Shown: positions 1-9,649 of the stretch, in pieces
Layout of the letters: the number at the start of each line of letters is the position of its first letter
Position numbering within the stretch: position 1 is the stretch's first letter
Assembly (NCBI GenBank): GCA_903813345.2
Contig: CAIIXF020000004.1
Location: 4,049,525-4,113,524 of the forward strand
DNA: 64,000 nucleotides
Direction of reading: 5' to 3'
Source of the DNA: Owenia fusiformis
Lineage: Eukaryota > Annelida > Polychaeta > Sabellida > Oweniidae
Notes under the pieces: generated by a model
Told to the model about the DNA's origin: nothing
The model's input: only the letters and a program-made list of their open reading frames with translations
Databases searched by the model: none
Program-made: the position numbers and the translations under genes

Positions 1-119
1 CAGTCCCTACCCATAATGCGCCTTATATTGCGGGAATATTTTGTTTAGCGCCATATAAAAACAAAATGTATTCTCCCGACAGCAGTATGACAGAATATGA
101 ACTGGCCCCCATTTGTGGA

Positions 120-620
120 CATGGGAATGAAGTACTTTTAAGTTATTTATGAAAGTATCGATAGTGAACCATGGGAGCCAATCCTTCTTGGAGTAAAAGA
201 AAGAAGCGTGCCTGCAATAATCAAGGTCACAAATTTGTCAAATTCCTTTTAAATACGGTAGATTTCGACAGCAAAAAACGGAGATTTTACGGGAGTTATA
301 CCAAGAATACGGGAGATTTAACGGGAGTTATACCAGTAAACGGGAGATTTTACGGGAGTTATACCAAGAATACGGGAGATTTTACTGGAGTTATACCAGA
401 ATACGGGAGATTTTACGGGAGATTTCAGCAAAAATACGGGAGATTTTACGGCCATATTTTTAAAAAAAATTACGGGAGATTTTAGTAGAAATACGGTACG
501 GGAGTTTACGGGAGTTTTTACGGGAGAAAACGGTACGGGAGTTTGGTATTTTTTACGGAAAAACATAAAATTTACGGGAGATTCCCGTAAAAAAACGGGA
601 GGTTGGCAAGTCTGATATCC
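120..620. repeat. Degenerate tandem repeat built on 'tacgggagattttacggga'
   Basis: From about 286 to 612 the sequence is a run of variants of a unit containing acgggagattttacgggag and ttataccaagaatacggg. The array ends in aaaacgggaggttggcaagtct. Open frames on both strands here (for example 171-485) are products of the repeat and show the same peptide again and again. The segment at 171-190 (gggagccaatccttctt) resembles the inverted ends of the element at 55063-55372, so the array may sit at the edge of a mobile element. Confidence 0.8.
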
Positions 621-863
621 TAAGTAATAACTAGACTCATAAAATGAACTTCTTTCCGAGCAACATTTTCACATGTCTTTCTTCCTTCCCAACATATTGT
701 TATGTAGCAATCGGTAATATTGCAGTTGGTGTTCAGGCAAATGGCGTTTGACATTTGCTATCTGTAACAAATGGCAGGTGGTAACATTTTGCATGTTAAT
801 GCCTTGTTTATCTTTACCATTCTTTTTCCAGTGCAAGAAGGTGTTTGAAGCTGTGCTATTTTG

Positions 864-1478
864 ATGGGGTTGGTGCATGGTAAAGGCAGGAAAAAATCAC
901 ATGGACGTATGTCTGGAAACTTGAAACAAATGGATGACCCAAATAAATACCATGACATCATAAAAAACATATTAATTGATGAGTTAGCTGTACCTTACCC
1001 TGTGACGCAACTAATACTTGATTATGCCCAAATATGGAAGTCACAGACTGCAGAAAGCAAAGAAGAGCTTGAATATGGCGGTGATAATTTAAACCTGAAG
1101 TATTTAATAATAGAATACCCTAGCGATTTAAAAATCCTAAAGTGTGTTGATGTCACAGTTGAGTCACATGATCAGGGTTGGGCTAGTGGTCCAGGATCTT
1201 GGACTTGGGGGGAAATCGCAATTTTCCGTGATACAGTTAATGCCGATTTAGAGCATACTGAAACCGAACTCTCAAATCGAGTCGATGTCTACCGCAATAA
1301 GAGAGCGTGTAATGACTTCCAGAGACACGAAAAAAGGATATACGCCCCCTTGTCAACTCAGACCAATGTTTTGTCTCATTTTAAGGAAGATACACATATT
1401 GGGTTATGGTTACGATCCAGATTTCCTGGATGGGCTAATTATACCAGGTACGCCAAGATAAGAGTGTGGTACACATGA
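864..1478 (+). CDS. Unrecognised protein with SHDQGW / SWTW motif block
   Basis: This open frame of 204 residues ends in TGA at 1476-1478. In-frame Met codons lie at 864, 909 and 930. The frame is closed upstream by TGA at 846-848, and a good acceptor (tctttttccag, AG at 830-831) lies just before it, so this may be one coding exon preceded by a spliced 5' UTR. The Met at 930 begins MDDPNKYHDIIKNILIDE, which looks like a natural N terminus. The C-terminal half contains VTVESHDQGW, GSWTWGEIAIF, VYRNKRACNDFQRHEKRI and a Trp-rich end (IGLWLRSRFPGWANYTRYAKIRVWYT is split across these blocks). From memory, the combination 'SHDQGW ... SWTWFE ... N..A....Q.H' occurs in a poorly characterised domain of fungal and other eukaryotic proteins. 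I cannot name a function. No signal peptide or membrane segment is visible. An AATAAA-like site at about 1733 could be its polyadenylation signal. Confidence 0.7.
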   Translation: MGLVHGKGRKKSHGRMSGNLKQMDDPNKYHDIIKNILIDELAVPYPVTQLILDYAQIWKSQTAESKEELEYGGDNLNLKYLIIEYPSDLKILKCVDVTVESHDQGWASGPGSWTWGEIAIFRDTVNADLEHTETELSNRVDVYRNKRACNDFQRHEKRIYAPLSTQTNVLSHFKEDTHIGLWLRSRFPGWANYTRYAKIRVWYT

Positions 1479-2952
1479 TCACTTGTGAAGTTAGGGTATA
1501 ACATCATTCAGAATGTTGTTACATGTATGTAGATTTTTTTACCCTTCTTGTCAGCTTAACACATAGGCCGATAGGTGAGAAAATGTGAAAAATACGCCAT
1601 AAGTGGATTGTTATTCAGATACTTTCGGCTCAGTCTCTTGGCCTCTCACTTGTCATAGCTCTGACATTTGCAATGATATATAACATAGAATCTGAGTTTT
1701 TCAGTATTTCAAAACCACTGCCCAGAAATGTTAATAAAGACAGGCCCATAGCCAGAGGGGGGTTTTGAACCCAAAGTCAAAAGCTGGCTACGGGCCTGAA
1801 GGACATCCAGAATAAACTTTACAACATCACCCAAGATGTCAATAACAACAGGGCTATATGCATCTAATATAAAGACATGAAGGAATGTGTATTGTGTCAG
1901 TGCAATCAATATGTTTCAGCTTAAGAAAACACTCAAAGTCAAAAAATAAGTTTTTGCATTTATTTTGTTTATTTTGAACACAGCGGTAAAAATTGAAAGC
2001 ATATACAGTAAAACATGTAAAGTGGAACACCTCAAACAAATCTGTAAGTGGAACACCTCTGTTAGTAGAACACCTGCTCCAAGAGGAACATTTGACTTTT
2101 CAGTCTCAAGAACTTTTGACTATTTTGATTATTGGAATAATTTTACTGAAAATGCAATTTCATTTTTATGTCACCACCACAAGTGACATATTGTTACAGT
2201 GTTCAACTTATTTAAGGACAATATTTTGCAGTCAGCGGTTGGCATCTGTAACAAATGGCAGGTGGTGACATTTTGCATGTCAATGCCTTGTTATGTATAT
2301 GACACTTGTAATGATAATATTCTACCAAACACAATCATATACAAAAATGTGCACAAAATATATAGTTAAAGTCACTTTAAAATACTGCTAGTTTACAGAC
2401 ATACATGCATTTTCAAATGAAGATAGTCAAAATGATGTAAAAGTTATGTAACAAATAAAATATATATTTGTTTCTCATTAAGGACTAAAATTTTATGTTA
2501 CTCAGTTCTAGTAATTGACCATGTGTGTTTGGAAGGCTAGATGTAGCATTTACAATGAGGAAAACTGACAAAAATCACTAAATGTCTTGATTTATTAACC
2601 ATATTATATTTTAAAGAAAAAGGCTGACTATTTTCAGAAAAGTTAATAATCCTTGGAAATTGAATAAAATAACTGTGTTAATCAAAGTTCTAAGTACGAG
2701 TTGAATATGCAAATATTTTAAAATCTCATTAAAAATGAAACTTCAGCGAGATTTCAAACTATATAGCTAATGGTTAGATATGGCTCTGCAGGGCCTATTG
2801 GTTGAAATTATTGAAGATTAAATAAGAAATCCAAATTCTTTGGATTTGAAAAGGGGACATTCTTGTTTTATTTTTTTTGCCAGATAACGTACCTTCGATA
2901 TCAAAGGATTATCCAGAAATATAGTCAGAACTGTTGACATGGGCGTAGTGCC
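1479..2952. other. Intergenic region, repeat fragments only
   Basis: No gene is seen. The stretch contains a 58-bp hairpin at 1741-1798 and a fragment of the 'gtaaaacctg / gtggaacacc' repeat at about 2005-2090. It also contains a segment (about 2165-2290) with aacaaatggcaggtggtgac that recurs at about 765-810, 32800-32925 and 44275-44390. The rest is unremarkable AT-rich DNA. Confidence 0.6.
1741..1798. mobile_element. Minimal copy of the CAGGCCCGTAGCCAGG hairpin family
   Basis: This 58-bp segment starts caggcccatagccag and ends ctggctacgggcctg, so its two ends are inverted repeats around a short G-rich and C-rich centre. Longer members of the same family are at 23165, 40982, 42920 and 51405. 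The flanking pentamers are aaaga and aagga (4 of 5 match), which is weak support for a 5-bp target duplication. Confidence 0.6.
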
Positions 2953-3538
2953 TAGTGGTGTCAATTAACTGCTTGAGCATTAACCGGTTAACCGGGGGTT
3001 TTTACCGGTTAAAGTCGGTTAACCGGCGGGAAATTTGAACTGATAATTTCAAATGAAATCTTCATCTTCGATCTTGAAAGTTGAAACAAAATGGAAAAAT
3101 GATATATCGGCGTTTATTTTTTACGTTCGTCAAGCTTTACTCTATTCTATGTAAGTAAGCGCGGGAAAGCAATGTGGCAGGGATTAAAGTTGCTGATTGG
3201 ATGTTTGTAAGGAAATATCGGACCTATCACATGTATGAGTAGCTCACATGAAACTGACGCTTGAAAAACAAACAGATTAAAATGCAAAGTAAGCGCGGGA
3301 AAGCAATATGGCAGGGATTAAAGTTGCTGATTGGATGTTTGTAAGGAGTTATAGGACTTATGACATGTATGAGTAGCTTATGTGAAACTGACACCATAAA
3401 ACCAAACGGATTAGCATGCAAAATAAGCGTGGGAAATCACAGAATTATACATGGTCAACTAACCACCCATAAAAACACAGACTGGTCAAGGCATTATCGG
3501 CGGTTAACCGGTTAACCGGTTAATACTTGACACCTCTA
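2953..3538. mobile_element. Non-autonomous hAT-like element with perfect 8-bp target duplication
   Basis: The element begins tagtggtgtcaa and ends ttgacacctcta. Both ends carry ttaaccggttaaccgg blocks in inverted orientation. The flanks are identical: gtagtgcc at 2945-2952 and at 3539-3546. An 8-bp target duplication is typical of the hAT superfamily. Inside are two direct copies of a unit of about 134 bp (about 3154-3287 and 3288-3422), both starting near gtaagcgcgggaaagcaat. No transposase frame is present. Confidence 0.85.
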
Positions 3539-4054
3539 GTAGTGCCTATTAAGCAAAATATGCGCAGGCTTACCAAATGAATTTGAAAAAATTAAGGATG
3601 CATTAATTTATTTGCGAATTTATTGATGCTTCCTACCGTATCTGTATGTTTACCATTGTCAACATTTAAAGTTGATGAAAACACTTAGATTCCATCAAAT
3701 AACGTTCTTGAAAAAACAATTTCGCGGGGTAGCATACCATCGGACCCCCCCCCGCGATGCGCGGCCTTCGACCACGCAATCAGGCATCCCAGAGTGTGCA
3801 TACCAACTCAAAATATAGCCATGGTTGGCAACTATAAAATGCAAAACTATACAGGCCTAATAAATTTAAACAAAGCAACAATATACAAAGGCTCCAAGCA
3901 AGACTAAATAAAGAATGGTTTTATTTGGGCTGTGAACATTAGGCATCTACAATTATACTGTTATATAGGAAGCATTCTGACTAAATGAGAAATATCCATA
4001 ATAATCTTACATCATCCCTCTATTATCTGTTCCCTTTCATGTCTTGTATATTGA

Positions 4055-4600
4055 AGGTGTGGATGTCATGGGTAGGGGGTACACAAGGGAACTATACAAG
4101 ACTATGTATAAACTGTAAAAAGCATTTAGACTTAATTAAAGATGGCCATAGTCTTGCATCCTTCCCAGCCCCCTCCCTTAATAATATGTCTAATTTATGG
4201 ATGTTAGGATGTCATGGGGAGGGGGTACACAAGGGCACGATACAAGACTATGTATAAACTGTACTAAGCATTCAGACTTAATTAAAGATGACTATGGTCT
4301 TGCATCCTTCCCAGCCCCCTCCCTTAACAATAATATGTCTAATTTATGGATGTTAGGATGTCATGGGGAGGGGGTACACAAGGGCATGATACAAGACTAT
4401 GTATAAACTGTACTAAGCATTCAGACTTAAAGATGGTCATTATCTTGCATCCTTTCTAACCCCCTCCCTTAACTTTATGTCTACTTTGAGGATGTCATGG
4501 GGAGGGGGTACACAAGGGCATGATACAAGACTATGTATAAACTGTACTAAGCATTCAGACTTAATTAAAGATGGCCATAGTCTTGCATCCTCCCCCATCC
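4055..4600. repeat. Tandem array of a ~146-bp unit with G-rich start
   Basis: Four units begin near 4065, 4211, 4359 and 4493, each with gtcatggggagggggtacac or a variant. Each continues through tacaagactatgtataaact, a C-rich block and taatttatggatgttagg. Spacings are about 146, 148 and 134 bp. A decayed unit follows to about 4770. The short plus-strand frames at 3985-4406 come from this array and are not genes. Confidence 0.85.
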
Positions 4601-4813
4601 CTTAATTATTTCCCTTCTTTGGACGTGCTATGTTGGGGGTTTGCATTGGTTTGATAAGTGCATCATGAATCAGTTCGCTGCAACCCCCTCCCCCATCCCC
4701 ATAACTATTTCCTACACTGTGGATGAGTGGATGTTTGGGGTATTCAGTGGCCTGATGTAAGACTATGGTGGGCATCTAAGCATGGCAATTTAAGCACATT
4801 GTTGTTAATGTTA

Positions 4814-5617
4814 TTATATAATTCCAAGGTCTACTGAGTTGTTATCACTTGTATCATCATCATTGTCATCGTAAATGTTCATCACCGCAAAATCATCAGC
4901 TGGAGTTGTTGAGTTTTTCTCCATCTTTTGCCCAGATATATCGTTTATTGCACTATTTTCAAAGCTCCTCATATTTTCAATCGATCTCACCGATGAGCGA
5001 TCATCGCTTGATGTAGATTCAGCGCTAGTATTTTCATGATAGCTGGTTGATGGAATATATTGAACGATGGCCTTATCCTGGTTTGGTGTATGTATTTTAT
5101 TGACACTGGTACTGCTCTGCACTTTTTTCTCTAGGGACTCTTCACGACTGACTTTTCTTTTGTCTCGTTTCCAATCCTTATAGACCACTTGGAAGGTATA
5201 GGAAAGCACCAAACATACCTCCTTGGCTTTGTCCTTTGAGGAACATAACACAGCATGGCAATCAAAAAACCTAGCACCATCGCTCTTGTAAATCCAACTG
5301 AAAATCTTTTCATTGGTTGTTTTCTCAGCGCAACAATAAGAAATATCCTCAATTCCGAAATGTTTCATATCTGGTTTTTCTTCTGATTTTGGCTTTTGTT
5401 CATTTTTCAATGTGATCCCATTTTGATCTATTGTCATGACAACCTTTGGAAGGTCATAATCGTCTTTTTTCACGATATTGTTCCAGATTTTTTGAACAGG
5501 CAATTTTGTGCATCCTTTTCCACATGGCCTGTCTGTGATGCACCTACCAAGGTATTTCACATAGAATACTGGATTTTTAGCCGTAATATGTACTTTTTCT
5601 TTTTTCTTACTGAACAT
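4814..5617 (-). CDS. FAM43: FAM43-family PID/PTB-domain protein
   Basis: This single open frame of 267 residues starts at the ATG at 5617-5615 and ends in TAA at 4816-4814. The frame stays open 8 codons further upstream without another Met. I chose the ATG giving MFSKKKEKVHIT because vertebrate FAM43A has a closely similar MF-S-K-KK-HIT segment directly before its PID domain. The PID/PTB domain spans roughly residues 15-150. Diagnostic blocks are FYVKYLGRC, GKGCTKLPVQKIW, ITLKNE, ISYCCAEKTTNEKIFSWIYK, FFDCHAVLCSSKDKA and a final helix containing VYKDWKRDKRK. The rest (about 155-267) is Ser/Asp/Asn-rich and probably disordered. PID domains bind phosphotyrosine or NPXY-type peptides and phosphoinositides, so an intracellular adaptor role is the family expectation. 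The actual partner is unknown. The protein is shorter than vertebrate FAM43A because its tail is reduced. It is intronless in its coding part, like the vertebrate genes, and no neighbour shares its strand. Confidence 0.9.
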   Translation of the reverse strand: MFSKKKEKVHITAKNPVFYVKYLGRCITDRPCGKGCTKLPVQKIWNNIVKKDDYDLPKVVMTIDQNGITLKNEQKPKSEEKPDMKHFGIEDISYCCAEKTTNEKIFSWIYKSDGARFFDCHAVLCSSKDKAKEVCLVLSYTFQVVYKDWKRDKRKVSREESLEKKVQSSTSVNKIHTPNQDKAIVQYIPSTSYHENTSAESTSSDDRSSVRSIENMRSFENSAINDISGQKMEKNSTTPADDFAVMNIYDDNDDDTSDNNSVDLGII

Positions 5618-7526
5618 TTTGACACAATAACTCCGTTTCAATAACCTCTCTTTAAATCTGTCTATACTTGTACAACATATCCGTTAAGTACTCCACATCC
5701 ATAAGTTTGTTGAGCATTAAATTTGAAATTGGGTTTTATCATTTTTATAACCCCTAAATGTCGCCCTATATCAATATAATTAATTTAGTTTAGGTTAAGT
5801 TGGCTTTCCTCCAATCAATTTTTTCCTTTAGGGGAAAACTGTGGCCGTACTACCTGAATGTGTTTCACTACCATTGCATATGGATCTATTGAACACAATA
5901 TTATTTCATGCCCTTACTAATAATTTCACCTTTTTCTATGTTCTCAAATTATATTTTGCATTTCACGATTGTTTGGCTCTGGCTCTTAGAGCTGTGCGCT
6001 TCACACATGCTTTCAACTCCTTGTTATTATTAAACTTGATGCTGATACTTATATTTTGCTCAAACAACACATAGGGTTACATATACTTCAAAGGGAATAA
6101 AGAATCACATTACGGAATATTGAAAATTTGTTGAAAAAAGAGAGAAAAAAAACATTAAGTGAACAACCAGAAATTGCATACTTTATATAAATTAAGTAAA
6201 GTCAAACTTTGTTTTAAAACTTAAGAGTTAAAAGCTGTAAAATAAGCCTGGACAGAGAAAAAATTTGTAAGGGAGAAACGGATATTGAATACAGGCTATG
6301 AAATTTGGATCAATATAATATTAATAAATCATGAAACTATTGTCTCATTAATTTGCATGTCAGCTGCTGATGCTGAATTATTAATACAGCTGAAGATTAG
6401 ATTGGGTCGTATTTAAAAAGTGGATTGGAATTTTATTGCTTCATCAAGCTTTAAAAATTAACAGGATGTTCCAGTTTTTGTAGAAAACTACTGATGATGT
6501 CATTTTTCATATTGAGGATGTTTTTCCTTGTTTTCTCAGCATTTTTCATCCTCATTTTTCATCCTTTTTGAATGCCTGATTCTTGAAAATATAATGATTC
6601 ATATAACTAAATTAGTGTTGTTTTGTTATGAAATCAAATATAAAATGACTTGTTTTATTTAGGAGACTACCTTATTGTAGTCAAAATGTGTAATTTTATA
6701 TTTTTGCATATTGATTTTCTTTATTTGCAATGAAAAGCTTTTTGGCTTTTGAAAGGGAATAATAAAATGTTTTCAAGTGTAGTGTATTTGTTTTTGCCTT
6801 ACAAAATTGAAAGCTTTTGAGGAAATTACATTTTGAGGGATCGTTAAGTTTGCAATGCTGTTAACAGTTAACACTCATATTTTTGTTATTTGTTGAATCA
6901 CAGCAAAGTATATTGTAAAGTGTCACCAAGGACGTCTATTTCCTTGGTGTCACATTCAAAAATGGCTGTCATATTGAAAAATAGATTTTCAGTTGAACCT
7001 ATCTGAAAAATATTTTTTTTGTAGTGAAATAATGATGACATTACAATTTTTGATTTTCCAACAAAATACTGTTAAAACTAAACAAGAGTGGCCGCCATCT
7101 TCTTTGAATCAGTTAAGAGCGAAAAATCTTAAAACCCTTTGAATAGTGCAGTGGACCCCCCCCCTTAAAAAAGTTACATGTGATAATCAAGGGTTAGTGT
7201 GGCACAACTAAAGACTTTAATGTCTAGTACATGTGCTCATAGATGAAGCTCTTTGAGATGCAAAATTAAACAATTTGAAAGCTCCTGAAAAGTTGATCTG
7301 TACAATAGTGACATCTATCAGTAGGAAATAACTTTAAACTCATACACTGATCATCATAATTCACTTGATTTCAGTTGATTTCAAGTTAGAACCACTTCAT
7401 GAGTTCGAAAAATCATTACTTTTAGAAATTTTTAAACAATGTTTATTTCCTAATTACCTATCAAGTAATTAACCTTTATATATGTCAATTGTTATTTGAG
7501 ATGTGTGCTCAACCAAATAAAAATTA
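5618..7526. other. Upstream flank of the FAM43-like gene; no further gene seen
   Basis: This is AT-rich sequence with weak local repeats (tttttcatcctcattttt near 6530). A promoter and 5' UTR for the minus-strand FAM43-like gene should lie just above 5617, but I see no clear TATA box or CpG cluster. The frame at 5841-6074 is hydrophobic but lacks splice or codon evidence. Confidence 0.5.
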
Positions 7527-7681
7527 CAGTAAAACCTGTCTTAGTGAACACCTCTCTCTAGTGAACACCTGTCTATAGTGGGCACCCTTCATCGGTACTC
7601 TACTGATTTCTGTGGTGAACACCTCCCAACAGTGAACATTTTTTCTCAGCAAAAAAATGTTCAATATTATCAGGTTTTACT
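7527..7681. mobile_element. Short inverted-repeat element, 'cagtaaaacctg' family
   Basis: The element starts cagtaaaacctgtc and ends caggttttactt, so the termini are inverted repeats. Internally it repeats tagtgaacacct several times. Related segments are at about 2005-2090, 30650-30722, 40106-40265 and 43631-43790. No coding capacity is seen. Confidence 0.65.
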
Positions 7682-8340
7682 TTAGTGAAAAATTTGAAAT
7701 TAGTGAGGCTTTGACCTAAGGCTTAACAGCAAATGGATACCAGTATATCATTTGCAAATAAAGTAATGTGTTGCATGATTGAGATACATGACTGTATATC
7801 TGCACTATAGCAATCTCAATTTTTTTTTAAAGCAGATAATTTTTCAATTTATTCCTTAATAATATAATAAAATACAGTACATATAAAAGGTGACATCAGG
7901 TGACATCATTTCTGATGTTTATACCCATTTATACCCGTCTTGATTTTTTATCAGCTAATCATCCTTTTTGAATTGTGTTTAACACATGTATCTACTTTCA
8001 CTTCATATTATGTCTTGTTATATATTTTACAGTTGTTTTGATAGCCTTTTGCGCTACAAATATTTTCTCTTTAGACAATTTGCACATTTATCTCTGAAAA
8101 GCTTAATTTCTGACATATCTTATGTTCAAGGGGCGAAGTTGAGTCTCTTAAGCCTTGGAACAACCCAATATTGTGTTTGAAAAAATGCTCTGATCTCAGA
8201 TCTATACTCATATACTTAATATAAGATATTTATGTGCAATGGGCAAAGTTGAAATCCTTTCGCCCAAGGTGAATTACTAACTAACGAGCATAGTGTAACA
8301 AGCCAGATAAAGAAATTGAAAGAAAGTGTGCTAAATTCAA

Positions 8341-8413
8341 TGCCCCGCATGGGAATCGAACCCAGGATGCTTGGATCCGAAGTCTGATGCTCTACCGAAT
8401 GAGCTGTAAAGGT
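8341..8413 (-). pseudogene. tRNA-derived pseudogene or SINE head (degenerate)
   Basis: Read on the minus strand, the segment has a polymerase III A-box region (cagctcattcggtagagc) and a good B box (gggttcgattccc). The anticodon loop reads cttcgga, which would give anticodon TCG (Arg). The 3' half of the anticodon stem does not pair, and the 5' acceptor arm does not match the intact 3' acceptor sequence tgcggggca. A working tRNA is therefore unlikely, and a decayed tRNA copy or tRNA-headed SINE fits better. Confidence 0.65.
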
Positions 8414-8514
8414 TTAAGCCACTACATCTGGACTGTAGTAGCAACTTCCTATCAAGGGTCATTACAACATCTTAGGGATGGTCTAATTATTATATTGAAA
8501 GTTGTGGAAAAACA

Positions 8515-8800
8515 AAATTAATCTTGTTAAGGGTTGAACTCCTCCTCTAATCAAACAACATTTTGAAAGGCCAATTTTTTCTTTCACTTGAATATTTGAA
8601 AAAAAATCAACACTATTTGCCAATGAAACCAACATTTTTACCTCCTCCCCTTTGGTTTAACCCCCCTCCACTCATCTAACAACATTAAAAAGGATGATTA
8701 ATCTTACACTTGAATGAATATTTGAAAAAAATAATATTATCTGCTAACGAAACCATCATTTACACCCTTTCCCAACGAAACTAACATCATAATTCCACAA
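8515..8800. repeat. Tandem duplicated ~130-bp repeat, C-rich / 'cacttgaatatttgaaaaa'
   Basis: Two neighbouring units share ctaat/catctaacaacatt, cacttgaatatttgaaaaa and aacgaaac...aacat. A third copy lies at 26945-27013 plus 27382-27470, where it is interrupted by the mobile element at 27014-27381. Confidence 0.6.
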
Positions 8801-9339
8801 CTGTTGACGCATGTACACATAGGCACATGTACAATAGGTGTTGGGATGAGTTGTGGGTAAATACAATTCTAATGGCAAAATGTACAAAATGCAGTCTAAT
8901 TCTCGAGTTCGATGATAAAGTTGAGCAAAGAAAATCTACTTGGATATTTACTCCCAACTTCCAATATGATGTGGTGTGGCACAATCAAACACAATGTGTG
9001 TGTGTTAAAATCAATGTACAGCGACTTATGAACAATAACTGATAGTCCTGAGTAGAAAAAGCAATAAAGTAAATTATATTTTGACATATATAATATCTCC
9101 AAACCTGATTTTACACAAAACACAATCGCGAGTTGTGAAATTGTGTTTTGTCTTAGCACAACCAAATAAATGCGACGTAGCTCACATGGGAAAGTAGTAC
9201 CTATGAGGTAATTGAAGTATTACTCCGCCACACACTTGTTTATTACAATTTATGAAATCAATTTAAAGCAGCATACCAGATTGAATTTGATTCTGCCATA
9301 GCAATGGATGATCTACCATTTTAAAAAATACAACAGAGA

Positions 9340-9649
9340 ATATAAAATAACAAGCGATCGCGAGTTAAAGGGAAAATTGTGAAATAGTTCGCGTGGAATC
9401 ATTTACTATGAGCAGTAATTTGGCCATCCGCCATCATACCATTGGGAAACCTGCGGTTGTCGGAAATTTGCCCGTCTTTATGAGGATTTTGTAGCATTCA
9501 GCGATCGATTTATCACTGGTTTACATTCTCTCTACTTAGTGGATATATTCAGGAATACATACCCGTAATTTTTAGGAGTGTACACCCTGCCGAATTCGAG
9601 TACAAGCGATTATTACTGGTGAATACATCCCCGGGAATCGTGAAACGAC
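9340..9649 (+). promoter_or_regulatory. CpG cluster; possible promoter and first non-coding exon of the TBL1 gene
   Basis: The interval carries many CpG dinucleotides (gcgatcgcgag, ttcgcgtgg, ccgccatc, agcgatcg, ccgaattcgag, cccggg, cgacg), while the surrounding DNA is CpG-poor. It ends in gaaacgac|gtgagtacc, a good 5' splice site with GT at 9650-9651. No long frame is present. The next plus-strand gene is the TBL1 orthologue, whose ATG exon begins at a 3' splice site near 30078 and so needs an upstream non-coding exon. This cluster is a candidate, which would make the first intron about 20 kb. The link is inference. Confidence 0.3.

Noticed and set aside
171-485. Open frame of 104 codons at the left edge
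   Set aside because: The peptide is a repeat of GRFYGSYTKNTG-like segments encoded by the tacgggag tandem repeat, and the opposite strand is equally open.
8341-8413. Functional tRNA-Arg
   Set aside because: The anticodon stem and acceptor stem do not pair, so only a pseudogene or SINE head is supported.
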